From contig NC_052510.1 of assembly GCF_014356525.2 (NCBI RefSeq), forward strand, positions 13,378,778 through 13,442,777: a stretch of 64,000 bases of DNA. The letters are read 5' to 3'. Source of the DNA: Nilaparvata lugens (Eukaryota; Arthropoda; Insecta; Hemiptera; Delphacidae). Numbering within the stretch: the first letter of the stretch is position 1; each line of letters starts with the position of its first letter. The notes beneath the pieces were generated by a model, which saw only the letters and a list, made by a program, of their open reading frames with translations, was not told the origin of the DNA and searched no databases. Made by a program: the position numbers and the translations under genes. Shown here in pieces: positions 1 through 13,200 of the stretch.

Positions 1-1171
1 ATTATCGTTATTTTTGATAAATCAATGTCGATGATTCCTTGTCGATGATTTGTGAACGATTCATCCATTCTTTGAATGGATCTGCCGATATTTCTATGAA
101 CCAATTTATTTCCAAACCAACTACTGTAAAAGCTACTATAATTTCCAGACTTTTTGAGCAATGATCTATTAGTTGAATTGCTAGGTGAGTAGGCCAATGA
201 CTTCACACTTTGAAAGTTCAACGGCCCCCATAATTCTCTGCACCCCTTACAGATTCCAATTGTTGACAGTCCGACAAAGGGAAGAAACACATAACACCGT
301 TGCGGTGCGGGTAAACTAGACACAAAAATTCCTCCACATTCTTGGGTTGTTGTGTACTGGCCTCAATCACCCAATATCCCCACGAGGATCAAAATTTCCC
401 TCAAACGACCACCAAATCGGTTGAACAAATGAGCGCGCTGTTGCACCAATCGTATATATGGTAATTTGGACCGTAAACTATTCCTGCAGCGTCGTAAATT
501 ACTCAATGAAGAGCAACACTTCTCCCGGGCTTATATCTCTTCAATTTCTCTCACCTCAACACTTTTCCCTAGTTGATCTTCTTCTAGTTAATCTAATCAT
601 TTTCATATTCTCTGATTTATCAACTCATGTTTTTCCTCTTCTCTTTGAAAAGGATTGTTTTTTCCACTTTTACCTAGTCTGTCTAAGTTACCGTTATTTC
701 TCGTCTGATTCACTATTAGCGCCGATTTTTGAGTCACAATGACTGATCTATTTATCTGATTTATCAACCCATGTTCCTAAACTTCTCTTTACATTGCTTT
801 CAGCTCACTTTTACATAGTACGCTTTATCTAACATTATTTCTCTCAAATTTTACTATTTAGCATCAATTTTTGATATACAATGTTTCTACCGTATATTGA
901 ACTTTGAAGTGTTCCAGCTCAGAAATTCTCTTTAAATTTCAAATAGCAACACGAAACGCCATGAAGATTTCCTAGGGATATCCGTGATGATTTTCAATGT
1001 AGTAGTGAATACCAGTGTACTTCCACATTCCGTGCTGTTACTATCTACGTAGTTATTAAATTATTTTTCATTCAAAATTATCCATTGAGTAGCGTAAATC
1101 AATTTGAAATGCAAAACACCTTTTATTCAATCTCAAAGATCCACCTCTGAGTGCAGAGGTGTTGGTAACTA

Positions 1172-1210
1172 TAGTGAGATCTACTTCAAAATGTTAGCAT
1201 TGAACATTGG
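1172..1210 (+). mobile_element. Family B terminal fragment
   Basis: ACTATAGTGAGATCTACTTC followed by AAAATGTTAGCATTGAAC matches one terminus of the element at 63288. The other end is missing. Confidence 0.45.
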
Positions 1211-1214
1211 TCTG

Positions 1215-1335
1215 ATTCTTATTATTCTCCTCTCCATCACCAATTTATTTCACTTTTACTTTCGTTAACCATTTCCCATTCTGTATCTTGCATTTATTTT
1301 TCCTTTTACTTTCTTTAATCATTCCCTATATCTAT
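1215..1335 (+). repeat. Minisatellite of the CCTTTTACTTTCGTTAACCA type, copy 1
   Basis: ACTTTCGTTAACCATTTCCC is followed by a second, diverged unit (TTTTACTTTCTTTAATCATT). The same lead-in (CCTCTCCATCACCAATTTAT) and units recur at 4670-4800. Confidence 0.7.
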
Positions 1336-2662
1336 AAGAAACATTGTTGTTTTTCACAAGGAATTCTGGAAATTCAAAGTGAACCTCGCTGAATACATCA
1401 TAACTTGCTTCCATTCAATATCGTCACTATATTTCTCGTTTTTAACTTACAGTGTAAAATCAGTTGCACAGTCCAGGGTGTGTGTCCTGAACGTTTTTGA
1501 AACACAGATCGTTACAATAGCAGACGGGATAACCAGATCCACGTCAAAAACGGACTAGATTGATAGCCACACCACACAACCACCGCGGCAACTTTTTTCT
1601 CCAATTGTACCGCTGCGGGCCGCTGATATAATTCGGCATACATTATCGTCTAGGGCAGAGTTTGGTGAGTAACGGCCAACGACCCAAAAGCCCACCATAG
1701 AAAAGTAGCACTGCAAAAAGAACAACAGATCGCTTTCAACTAGTTGAAAACGATGTTTATGCTAAATACTCCAGCAACAATACTCTCCTGTATCTTGTTT
1801 TATTCCGGCGATTATGTTCCGGTGTGGCCAGAAATTATGGTAATTGAGCTTTTTCTCAGTTGTTTGGCAGATTTTCTACAGCGGTAAGCACTCAGTTACC
1901 GCTTCTATTCAGCAGTCTTTATCTGAATGAATTTGGGTATTTCACTGATCGCTATTTTACTGAATGGGATACTTGTTTGTCTCATATATTTGCAATATAA
2001 ATTTATTTATTCTACTTTTTGTGTAGTTGAGAATTTAATATTGTAGTATTTTTATTTAATATTATTTATTCTACTTTGAATATAAAAATATTTTACGCTC
2101 TCATTGACATACTATTATGATAACTACAATATATACAACTATTTTGTTTAGCAGAAGTATCAATATTATGAGAAGAACAATATTTTACGCTCATAAGAGC
2201 GTAAACATACGAGTATAATATCTATGATATTTCATCTATTTTGTAGCAGTAACCAAGATCAATAGTTTATTTACAATCACGGTATGTAATAGAATTTCAG
2301 TTCAAGTGATAAAGATAACGGACGTGAACTACGTTATGAGCCAAATGTAGGTTTTGCAACATACTCAACAAGGTCAAGCTCAATGACTTCAAGTTCACTT
2401 CTACAAAAACGCTTTCCACACGGCGTCATTGAAGTGTGTTACCTAATTGTAGCTACTTCCCTACTTGTATGTGTAATTATTAATTGTAGGTCACTTCCGA
2501 ATTGATAATTGAACTCTCTCTCTAACCTCATCTGTAAATGCTCTGGAATGTTTATTTTTTGAATTTATTATTGTATGATACTTTAATAGAGCTTTATCAG
2601 TTTATGTTATTTCCAGGTTAAATAGAAATACAAATCTCAGTACCCTTTTTTACTTTCCTTGC

Positions 2663-2815
<153 letters not shown>

Positions 2816-3440
2816 ACGATAACTCCATTCCTAATCAACCGATTGACTTGAAATTTTAAACTTAAGGTCCTTATACCATGAGGATCAGACAATAGGAAAT
2901 TCAATAAAATTCAATTCAAGATGGCGGAAAAAATGGCGGATAATTACTAAAAAACCATGTTTTTTCACGTTTTTCTCGAAAACGGCTCTAACGATTTTCT
3001 TCAAATTCATACCATGGATAGCTATTTATAAGCCCTATCAATTGGCATGAGTCTCATTTCTGGGAAAATTTCAGGAGCTCTGTAATATTCTTGAGAAAAA
3101 TGGCGGATAATGACGAAAAAACCATGTTTTTTCACGGTTTTCTCGAAAACGGCTCTAACGATTTTCTTCAAATTTATACCATAGATAGCCATTTATAAGC
3201 CCTATCAACTGGCATGAGTCTCAATTCTGGGGAAATTTCAGGAGCTCCGTAATATTCTTGAGAAAAATGGCGGGTAATGACGAAAAACCATGTTTTTCAC
3301 GATTTTCTCAAAAACGGCTCTAACGATTTTTTCCAAATTCATACCCTGTATAGTTATTTATCAGATCTATCAACTGGCATGAGTCTTTTTCCTGGGAAAC
3401 TAATGGGTGGTCCACCCCATCCTTGAGAAATGGACTTTGT
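2816..3440 (+). repeat. Element downstream of the TG tract with three ~166-bp tandem units
   Basis: TCTCGAAAACGGCTCTAACG (last copy TCTCAAAAACGG) recurs at about 2973, 3140 and 3305, and each unit carries ATGGCGGATAATGACGAAAA and ACTGGCATGAGTCT. The lead-in CTCCATTCCTAATCAACCGA directly follows the TG tract, a linkage typical of a mobile element that carries its own microsatellite. Confidence 0.8.
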
Positions 3441-4439
3441 AACCTCCATCTCGTGCATGAGGTAGGTAGGTAGGTAGAGCAGTTTATAAAAAGTACACAG
3501 TCATAGTCAAGATATTTCATCTGTAGAACAGCTGCTTTGACGACTTATAAAAAATCATCGAATTTCACAATTTACACGAAGGAAAAAGTACTCTGAAAAC
3601 AATAATTATATATACACATATACAGTAGTCTGATCGTAGTTGCAAATAATATGTTGCCGCCAATAATTGTCATGATGTTATTCCCCTAAATTATTCTCGT
3701 TTGAGAATGAGGCTTACAGTTCAATGAGCAAGGAAAGTTGTGTGAGTGTACCACACCAGATTTCTGAAATATATTTTCAGGTTATATGTAGTTTGAATCA
3801 ATAATTTTAATATACAATAATGATTCTCTGAGGTGGAATCATAAACAGTTCGATTTTTAATTGATGAACTGCCAATTGATGAGCTTGGCTTGTTATTTAT
3901 TTATTGATAAACAGAACATAATTCTTCAAAATGATTGGGGAATGAATAACAGGCACAGCCCAAAACTGTTTCTCCCCCGAATTTTGATTTATACACTATA
4001 AATGGTCCAAAAAGTATGTTATGTTTCATACACTTGAATTCAGGTCCAATTCTGAGTCAAAATATTTAAAAACAGAAAAGTTCTAATTTAGATTGTTTAC
4101 AAACCAAATCGAATAACAAAATAACATTCACTAATCACTTAAAACTGTAAAATAATAATTAACTTTGAATATTATGATAAATATACTCTAATTTAGAGTG
4201 ATAAACCATGTCATGTCAACAAATCGATTATTTTGATTAAATTTCTAGATAATATATCTCGCCGCGAGATACGATAAGCTGATTGAATGATTACACAGCT
4301 GATCTCCCACACAGGCACACGCATCTTCTGTTATCGACAGACGACGAAATTATACAGACATCTGTTCTTCCAAGGATGAATTATCCTTTTAATGTCCTTC
4401 AGCGAGTTTTCTCAGGGGATAGACATAGTGCAATCGAAT

Positions 4440-4610
4440 TTTTATATCATAAACCTACTATGTTCCAAATTTCGTGAAAATCGTTAGAGCCATTTTCGAG
4501 ATCCGTTGAACATAAATAACCAGATATAAAAATAGCCAGATATAAAAATAACCAGATATGAAAATAACCAGATATAGAAATACAGAAATTGCTCGCTTAA
4601 TATATCAATA
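4440..4610 (+). mobile_element. Dispersed element end with a 16-bp minisatellite
   Basis: AAATTTCGTGAAAATCGTTA then GAGCCATTTTCGAGATCCGT leads into four copies of AACCAGATATAAAAAT (period 16-17) and ends GAAATTGCTCGCTTAATATA. This conserved-then-repeat-then-terminus layout is common in arthropod non-autonomous elements. The exact class is uncertain. Confidence 0.55.
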
Positions 4611-4669
4611 ATTATTTAGCACAAAACTATGATGAAAAAGACTGCCTTCCGGGCCTAATCTTCATAATT

Positions 4670-4800
4670 TTCCTCTCAATCACCAATTTATTTTACTTCT
4701 ACTTTCGTTAACCATTCCCCATATTTCTCCTTTTACTTTCGTTAACAATTCCCTACATCTTCCCAACTCCTCTTCCTTTTACTTTCGTGAACCATTAGTC
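4670..4800 (+). repeat. Minisatellite of the CCTTTTACTTTCGTTAACCA type, copy 2
   Basis: Three units of TTTTACTTTCGTTAACMATT with CCC, at a period of about 35-55 bp, after CCTCTCAATCACCAATTTAT. Homologous to 1215-1335. Confidence 0.7.
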
Positions 4801-5559
4801 AAGCAGTGTATATGTATGTATAGTGGCACGTGTAGCCAGGAGTGACCTATTGAATTTAGAGACATCTCACAGCCTCCCAGCAGCAGTAGCGGCATCATAA
4901 TTTAAGCGGCAGAAACGATGCACAGTTGTGTGATTCGTTGTACAATTCTCCACGCTTGATTCTCGACTAGTGTGGTCTTCAGGCTTGGTTTGCCGATGCT
5001 CAGCTTTGCCGCATAATATAAATCCTCGAATCGAACTATTTATCATCATACAGCAGAAGCTGGAGATCTCTTTCTTCGGTAGGTAACATTTGCCTAACTA
5101 GCCACAAAGCGCTTCAGGACTTGAAGTTTCAGGTTGTTGAGTTTCAGCAGCTCTCCCACCAGTCAAAACCGACCATATCTCACTTCTGGAACGCTACAAC
5201 TCTATTTCCAACATGCATTGTTCCAGCTTATTTTTTTCTATCTCCATCTTAATTTTCAATGTTATCTTATTTGATCATTCTGCTCCTACAAGTTCTAGTG
5301 TTGTGAATATTTTCCCCTTGGTCTCGCTAAGCTCCCCCCCTTTCACATGCTATACGTCCTCTTTTCCTCTAGTACACTGATAGGCTATATTATTTCTCCT
5401 GAAGTCTACTCTCCTACTATTTCTCTAATACTAGTAGACTACATTTATTTCTCTCCAAGATTTATTTCTTTCATTTATTTCTCTCCTACATTCATTACTC
5501 TCCATTTATTTCTTTTTCAATTATTTCTCTCCAAGACTACTCTATTTTTATTTTTTACT

Positions 5560-5780
5560 AGCAGGTACCCCGTGCTCCGCAAAGGTTCTAAGGTTCTAAC
5601 TTGACCTACTGACATCTTGAGTAATTTAAAATAAGCCTATAACCAACCTCAGCGAATTAAGAATCAATATGTAAGATTTTAAGTTAATCAGTCCAGTAGT
5701 TCAGACGTGATGATGCGTCATTCGTGAATTTTCTATCCGTGTAAAATCCAATACTTTCCTTCATTATATTATAGATTAGA
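5560..5780. mobile_element. Dispersed element with ACTAGCAGGTACCCCGTGC start
   Basis: It shares CCTATAACCAACCTC..., AGTTCAGACGTGATGATGCG and TCATTCGTGAATTT with the copy at 61845-62075 and ends near TTATATTATAGATTAGA. Non-coding; class unknown. Confidence 0.6.
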
Positions 5781-6095
5781 CCCTACTCTAATATTACCTG
5801 CAATTCGAATGATTTATAGATCCTTTATTCATAATCAAGTTCATTTGATCTCTCAATCCTCCTAAACCTCATCCTCATTCATATATCCACATAAAAGTAA
5901 TGTTCTATACAAATTACTAAATATAACTAATAATTATCAAATACAGATAGGGCCCTACTCTAATATTACCTGCAATTCGAATAATTTATAAATCCTATAT
6001 TAATAATCAAGTTCATTTGATCACTCAATCCTCTAAAACCTTCTCATTCATATATCCACATAAAAGTAATGTTTTATACAAATTACTGTAACTTT
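5776..6095 (+). repeat. Tandem duplication, period about 172 bp
   Basis: CCCTACTCTAATATTACCTG begins at 5781 and again at 5953. Both units continue through ATAATCAAGTTCATTTGATC and CATATATCCACATAAAAGTA with modest divergence. Confidence 0.85.
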
Positions 6096-6317
6096 CAGAG
6101 TAATGAGATATGAATGCCTGTCCTGTATTGCAAATGAATTGGATAATCATGAACAAGCCCTGTAAAATATTAAAAATTAAATACAATACACTTGCCAGCA
6201 GTCTAGAAAGCTGAAATCTGCCACACTTGTACAAGCTTATCTAAGGCTGTAGATTGGGCAGAGTCTGTGCTGTTAATAGCTGATAAATGTGGAAATATTT
6301 ATTTAATAGTACTTCAA

Positions 6318-6431
6318 GTCACAAGTCCGGTAACGATAATTTACCGCTTAAGTATGATTGTTTCTGCCCGAAACATAGTTGAGGGCAGAATTATCATACG
6401 AATGCGGCAAATACGTTACCGTACAAGTTAC
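6318..6431. repeat. Foldback element
   Basis: Arms CACAAGTCCGGTAACGATAA, TTTACCGCTTAAGTATGATT, TTCTGCCC and the diverged complement GGGCAGAATTATCATACGAA, GCGGCAAATACGTTACCGTA, CAAGTTAC. Non-coding. Confidence 0.6.
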
Positions 6432-6437
6432 GTACAA

Positions 6438-6676
6438 TATTTTTTGTCATACTTATCTGAGAAAGAATAATATTGCTGAAGAACCCTCACCTGGAGCGCT
6501 GAAGGTAGCTGTTTGAATGTTCTTATTTCGGAACTAGGAAACATACTCTGATTTCTTTACAGTATAGTATACTGTAATGAAAATCACATGTTTTCTTGTT
6601 CTGCAAACAGCTGTTTACCGGCTTGATTTGATGCATGGAAAACAGCTGCAATTGAGTAAGTATGACAAAAAAATAT
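6438..6676. repeat. Inverted-repeat element directly after the 6318 foldback
   Basis: ATATTTTTTGTCATACTTAT at the left and GTAAGTATGACAAAAAAATA at the right bound about 239 bp. The interior has several CAGCTG motifs but no open frame of interest. Confidence 0.5.
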
Positions 6677-7394
6677 GTTCTTGTCTGGATCCACTACGTG
6701 AATAATATTTATCTGTCTAGTATCGGTGGGTGTGAACTTATCAATGGACTTATCAGTGATCTTAACCCATATTTAGAAACTAGGTAATGAGTTTATAACA
6801 GACATATCTGAAAAATTTGTATACATTAATCTGTAATGAACAAGCAAGCCTAAAACTAGGAAACACTGTGACAGTTGAGAAAAAATAACGGAATAGAAGA
6901 AATTATGCTAATCCACTGCAACATTGTTATAACAGATCTTTTAGTGTTTGTTAAAAAAAACAAACATGACAAACTAACACTCTCCCATCCCCAAGTCAAA
7001 TAGAACCAACAACTAAGTCGAGACTTGCCATCTTCTAGCCGTTTCAAAAAACCGGACAGTTTTTGATAGCTGTCAGACAATATTTATTCGGCGGTTGAAT
7101 GTTATGAGAGACTTCACAGCATTAGGAGATATCGCAGATAAACAAGACGAACGGCAACTGATTAACATCTGTCAAAACGTAAACGCTATTATATACGCCA
7201 TTTGAAAGAGTTAGCATTCGGACGAGTGTAAAGAATGCGGCCGGAACAAACGAGGCTTGTTATGGGAAGGATTCATGTGGATCCTTTGGGAGGATCCATG
7301 TGGATCAGCAACGCCATCAAATAATTAGATCCACGACTTCTCTACAGCCTGCCTCCGGATTAAAATGCAGACAATTCAGACATCATCTCCAAAC

Positions 7395-7593
7395 TGAATT
7401 TCACTTCATACCGTCAGCATTCCTAATATAAATGTATCAATGCTCCCCATTAAATTTATTCTGTCAGTTTAAAGTGAGTCTCACTTTATTCTCTGAAATG
7501 AGATTCACCTTACACTGTCAGAATTCTTTATTAAATAACACCAATGCTACTAATTCAACCAATGCTGACAGTTATATTCAATGTGACTCTAAT
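7395..7593. mobile_element. Two adjacent family B elements (CACTTTAAACTGTCAGCATT type)
   Basis: Two ~95-bp units in a row, each with inverted ends of the form TTCACTT..CTGTCAGCATT and its complement (CTGTCAGTTTAAAGTGAGTC at about 7471). They are related to the intact copy at 63288 and to pieces at 1170 and 47220. Confidence 0.6.
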
Positions 7594-8130
7594 AAGATAG
7601 CGTGCAAATCTGAATGTGGCTCTTTATTAGTGAATTGAAAACTGGCTCCTCTGTCTGATTTGATTTCGTGTCTGACGGCTGGTAAGTGGAGACGTGGAGA
7701 GCTACGCCTCCTGCATTTTAATAACGTGCTAGAAATCTCTTCTATTTGTTCAAGTCGGATGGCAAAATCAATTAGTAGATGTAAAGTGGTAGTGTATATT
7801 ATAGCATGTACTGTAGGAGATGTTGTGCTAAATATAACCGCGGTGTTAAATTTGGATGACAGTACAGATTTCACTTTCCGAGCTGGAAAATTGAGTTGAT
7901 ATGAGTAGCATGTGTGTGATTGAATGAAAAAAATAATTTATCAAATAAGCAAGGTTGAAGTAAATTTGAGCAAGATAAAAGAACAGCGAGTTATTGAGTG
8001 TGTTGACTTTGATATCTTGAGTAATCCACCCTCAATTGCAAATCCATTAATTTACAATAACAGATCAAAATTATACCTTCAGTTTATCATAATATCACTC
8101 TATATTCATAGTGTTATCAATTTATCCATA

Positions 8131-8320
8131 GTAATATTTTCAAATTATCACAATCAATGGAGAGAAATAGAAGGATTTCTGTTAATCATATTTTTTATCA
8201 AAAAAACAATACACATATTCATTAAGTAATATTTTCAAATTATCACAATCACTGGAGAGAAATAGGAGAATTTCTGTTAATCATGTTTTTTATCAACAAC
8301 AATACACATATTCATTAAGT
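8131..8320 (+). repeat. Tandem duplication, period 95 bp
   Basis: GTAATATTTTCAAATTATCA occurs at 8131 and 8226. Each unit ends CAATACACATATTCATTAA. Confidence 0.9.
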
Positions 8321-9429
8321 AATGAAAATATTCAAGTAGCCACCGTAACTAAAGTAAGCAAGTAGTTACTCAAAAATAGTAGCCATTGAATTCCGTTCGA
8401 GTTATAATAAATAAAGATTACCAAACCGAGGATGACACTTTTAGTTGTTGGGTAATCGACAATTGAAATCCCTTCCATACAAGATTCAAGTATAGCGTAA
8501 CCGGAGAAAAGGAGAGGCTTCCATGTCACTGTGAAGAGTACATTGTGGGTTACTTACAAAGAGCATATTATCGTACATTGTATTGTAACAGAAGTTAAGC
8601 TGCATTGACCAGGATTAGTTATCGATTATTATTGTTATCGACGATTATTATAAGAGATCCTTCGTTTAAACATCAATAACTACAGATCTGTACAACAATG
8701 AACTGTAAAATCAGTGAGTATCAATATTTCCAGCGCATATAACTGCCAATAACAGTAGCATAATTGTAAATTATGAACTAAAGCTTCTGGATTTCAAAGT
8801 ACTGTAACTAAAAAGTGATAAAGTTGAATGGAATCGGTTATTGAACTAATGAGGGGAAAAGAGAAGAGAGTTACTATTGAGAGGGGTTATGGGATGTGGA
8901 CAACAACTAAAAGAAAAAGTTCTAAAGAATGGAGCTACTGTGATATAAGAGAGATGGAGAAACATGTAAAGTATGAAATGAAAATACAGTGTGAATGAAT
9001 GAGTGGGAGTAAATTGGGATGATTTTGTGAAGGAAGATGGATTGATTGATTTCTATTGAAGAATATATTGATTTCTATTGGAGATTGATTTCTGTTGAAG
9101 AATATATTGATTTATTAAAAAAACGTAGGCTAAAGTGTGAGGAAGAGTAGCAGGAATTTTCAAATAATAAGAAAAAAGAGGGAATATGGAGGAGCAAGAA
9201 TCCAAGAAAGACGATAGGGACATAGAACAGAAAAGGAGAGGCAGTAAGAGAAGGGCGTAAGAGAATTTGAGAGTATACTCCTATAAAATTAAGGGATAGG
9301 TGAACTGGTGAATGGAGAGTTATCATAAGATGTTTTAATGTTTGCTTGAGTATGATTATGTGGATTTAGGTGGAATTTTTAATATTTTTTGCGATTGTGG
9401 AGGAAGATTTTTGTTTGGATTTGTATTTT

Positions 9430-9630
9430 GAAATTAATTAATCTGATGAATTCAAAATTGTAGTAGATACATTTTTTTGGACTCAGAATAGTGAGTGGAT
9501 TAAGTTATCATTTTACATCATCTCTAGACTGTGTATTCCAAATTAAGGTTTAGAGCAGTTTTGGGCGAATGCCTGTTGTTTTTACCTCAATTGTATTTGT
9601 ATATGAATGAATAAATAAATAAGAGAAGGA
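9430..9630 (+). mobile_element. LINE 3' end, family with GCCTGTTGTT and AATAAATAAATAA tail
   Basis: TTTTTTGGACTCAGAATAGT, CAGTTTTGGGCGAATGCCTG and a GAATAAATAAATAAGAG tail. Co-linear with 26625-26810. No coding frame remains. Confidence 0.55.
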
Positions 9631-10212
9631 ATGGAGAATGAAAATAAGGATAGGACAGAGTAAATAAAGATTGGATTGAATTGATAACACAATCCTTATT
9701 GGAAATAAGAATCTTAGACAGATATGATAAAGAATAAAAAAGCAATAGAAAGATGAAGATGAAGAGAAGTAGCTTTAGTTGAAGAGAACATAACAAGCTG
9801 TCAATTTGTTGGAGAGAAATGAATGATTAATCTGCACTGGTAGCAAACTAAAGTAGCTAGAATTGACTTCGAAATTCAATTTCGCTCCGCCCAAATAGTT
9901 TCGCCCTTGGATATAATGCATGTCAATATAATGTCCTCTCATCTCAGCACTAGATATAATACAGATAAGTTTTATGTGAAGAACTGAATAGCCCAACATA
10001 GGACACTGACCAGTCAAAATAGCCAACAAATTGAAATGCTCTGAGTTTTCATAATGTCTGCTCTGATAGTGTTTTTATAGGTAAAAAGTAGTGCTAGATA
10101 AAGTGCACGTAATGTTAGAGTATTGTTCAATACTATAATATCGGTCATTAGTGTTCATTTAAAAGAATCAAATAGCTCAATGAATTCTCCTCACATTTGC
10201 ACACCCTAATAT

Positions 10213-10405
10213 TTAAGCTGCGTTTACACCAAAGTTATTAACAAAAAGTAAATAGCTTAATCCTTATAGATTCTATTAGATTCAAAGGAGCTAGACAAAC
10301 TAATATGATCATCCTGTGTATGATAAGTTATGTTCATTCTAATAGAATTTATAAGGATTAAGTTATTAACATTTTGTTAATAACTTTGGTGTAAACGTAG
10401 CTTAA
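10213..10405. mobile_element. MITE with TTAA flanks (piggyBac-like target site)
   Basis: Inverted termini GCTGCGTTTACACCAAAGTT and AACTTTGGTGTAAACGTAGC, about 193 bp in all. TTAA is present immediately outside both ends, as expected for a piggyBac-type target duplication. A second inner inverted repeat (TTAATCCTTATA...ATTCTA and its complement) follows. Non-coding. Confidence 0.75.
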
Positions 10406-11537
10406 CTTACCAAAAGATGATCTTTAAATAACCGTTACTTGAAGTGTAACGGCTCCATGAGGAAACAAACAGGTCGATAAACTTGAGATTTTTATAACTT
10501 ACGAAATATTATTTCAGCTTCTCCTTGAGTTGAGAGGTGCGACCGAATTCGCCGATGATAAACCAGTTCATAACTGAGTTATTGCCTGCACATTTATATT
10601 TCCAATCAATCGTTTGATGTGAAAACAAAACACAAATGGCCGCTTTGAGGTTTCCTAGATGTTGATATTTTTTCTATCTCAAAAAGACGACTAGGATTGT
10701 GGAACACGGACATAGGCTTACCGGAAGTAGAATTTTATTGGGTGTTGGCGAAATTTATTAGGTCTGCAATAGGAATAAGAGATTTCAAAATACTAAACTG
10801 AAATGATACAGAGCTTTTAGTTTTCAGTTCAAATAATATACTGAAATTACAGAGCTGTAAACCTCTGTTCAAAATGCTATAAAGTATACTTCGAGTTGCA
10901 ATATGTTGAATAATATTAACATTCATAACTAATTAGACTCCAAAAGCACAGAAAAATTCCTGAATCTATACCAGCATTCAAGGAACAGATAGATACAATG
11001 TCAATGAGAATTGAAGATGACCAATTATTTCAAAGAATTCAAATCTCACTCAAAAACTGTTATCATTGCATTAAAATATGTCACATTAAATTTATGAAGC
11101 AGAAAATTATGCGTCAAACCGATTGATTTGTAACGCTCTCGAGATAAAAAAATAATTTTCCCGAAAATAAAATTTGTCATCTGCGATTTGGTGTATTTCC
11201 ACATAAATCAATTTATCAATTTCTATAACGCACCGAAATTTGGTTACTTTGACCCTCAATGATGACACATACAGTTTTAAATTGGCCTTCAAATTATTAT
11301 CGGTCAATAAACTCTTTATCAAAACAATGTTTTCTAAATATTCGAGGTATTTCTCAAGTGAGGAATAATATTTTAGCAGGAATCAGATTTTTTGGAACTG
11401 GGTCAAAAGAATTTAAATTTGTTTTTGAAGTAATGTAGGAGTATTAGCATCAGAGTATTTTCTAAAACTATTAAATCATCTAACTTTATTCCGACTTTAA
11501 TATAAATAGTCTTTTTCCTGTGCTTCAGTCATTAGTA

Positions 11538-11685
11538 TTCACGATTATTCTTCCACATGAATAATGATAACATGATAAGTGAATGAATAAGTGATCATTC
11601 AACTATCTCATTCACGATTATTCTTCCACATGAATGATGATAACATGATAAGCGAATGAATAAGTGATCATTCAACTATCTCATT
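11538..11685 (+). repeat. Tandem duplication, period 73 bp
   Basis: TTCACGATTATTCTTCCACA at about 11539 and 11612. Both units continue to AAGTGATCATTCAACTATCT with very few differences. Confidence 0.9.
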
Positions 11686-12245
11686 CATACTCATAACTCA
11701 TTCAACTACGAATTGAGAATATTAGTTCAAAACTGGTGCAAATATTTCAATTCCAAAAGGATTCCAATAAAATTCATAGTAATTGAACAACCAATCGCAT
11801 AACATTATTCAGAATTTATCTTCAATCCAATAAAATATCTTATTAAAACTTAGTTTAGTGCATCCGATTTTTGCCACCGGATTCTACTCTAGTACCTACA
11901 AATATCCTATTTCCCAAATATGGACTATCAATTAACTGAAAAAAGTACTCACCTCGTTAGTATGAGAACGTTGTGTCAATCAGACAATACCCCAGTATTT
12001 TGGATATCGTAGTGATCACTGGATTACCGCAATGATAACCACCTGGACAAACAAATGGACATTATTATTGGATAGTTTTATTAAATACAAAATATAGTCA
12101 TCATTCTATTTCTCTTAAGTTTCATTGAAAGTCATCATAAGGTACATCATTCAGGGACTTTATCATTGAAATAAATTTAGAAGGGCTTTATCATAGGAAA
12201 ATCTTACGTTCATAACACTATATTTATATAAATCTCTACTAGAAC

Positions 12246-12376
12246 ATTAATGGAAACAATATAAAAACATGAAGTACCCTTCATTTAAAACTTTGAAACA
12301 TTTCAAAAATTCAAAGTTTTGAAATGTTTTTAATAAAAGAGTACTTCATGTTTTCATATTGTTTCATTCACATTAA
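12246..12376. repeat. Near-perfect foldback (about 131 bp)
   Basis: Left arm ATTAATGGAAACAATATAAA, AACATGAAGTACCC, AAACTTTGAAACATTTCAAA; right arm the complement, TTTGAAATGTTTTTAATAAA, GTACTTCATGTTTTCATATT, GTTTCATTCACATTAAT. A short spacer and no coding capacity suggest a young MITE-like palindrome. Confidence 0.75.
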
Positions 12377-12454
12377 TAAATACAAGTGAAGTGATTCTAC
12401 TAGAGCATGTAAGTCTATTATAAATAGCACAGAACTTCTGAAGTTTTATGAAAC

Positions 12455-13200
12455 ACACCCCTGGATCTCAAACTAGATTTTACTTTTCTTCCAAAATGGG
12501 AGAGCAAAACACACAGCAATGACTCGAAATGGGAACCTGTTGCAATTCAAAACCATGCAAGCGGGATGAAAGAACCTCGTTCACTTTTGCCGAACCCTGG
12601 CCGATGTTCTTGTCAAAACCACTTTTCTATTTTTCTATTAATTAAATTTCTGACATAGACCGGCGCCTACAGTGGTCAACGACGGCAGGCAACTTTGTTC
12701 AACAATCGCTAAATCGTTTGGAATTGTTCGTGTCGAGAATTTCAAGTTCGTTTGACACATAATTTGAAAATCGTTTCAGTGATCTGTATTATTTGAAAAG
12801 CGGGATGGGAACTAGTTAGTATTATAGGCTCGAAAAAGTTCCATGAATAAATTTTCACACAAGAATAGTTGAGCGGTGAAATATATCAAAGTTTTCTATT
12901 TCTCTAGGAATGTAAGTTTCTCAGCCACGAGAAATTGAGTTATACAGCTTATATACACAATATAGACCTTAAAACTATTCATATCCATAAAAAAGATAAT
13001 ATCTCATTTAGCCTATGATAGAGCATTCATAGCCTTATAGTCATTAAAGCCTATTTTAATTATTGCAGAAAAGGCTACTGAATATCGCACCAGATCTTAC
13101 TCTTCTTCAAAGATAGGAGAGTAAAATATAGAGCAATGACTCTGTGAACCAATAAATATCCTATTAACAATTATTGTTACATTCAAAGCCAAGTACAAGA
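12455..13200 (+). repeat. Pair of diverged direct repeats
   Basis: TACTTTTCTTCCAAAATGGG with GAGAGCAAAACACACAGCAA (about 12480-12525) resembles TACTCTTCTTCAAAGATAGG with GAGAGTAAAATATAGAGCAA (about 13100-13140). The DNA between shows no gene. Confidence 0.4.

Larger units (their letters stand above)
1..2640. other. No gene seen: AT-rich DNA, probably FGF intron 1 or upstream sequence
   Basis: Apart from the family B scrap (1172) and minisatellite (1215), no exon or RNA gene is supported. A slightly GC-richer patch at 1480-1740 contains a donor-like GTGAGT at about 1663, but no recognisable coding frame precedes it. Confidence 0.5.

Noticed and set aside
3462..3478. TAGGTAGGTAGG run as possible telomeric TTAGG repeat
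   Set aside because: The unit is TAGG, only about four copies, not the insect TTAGG array.
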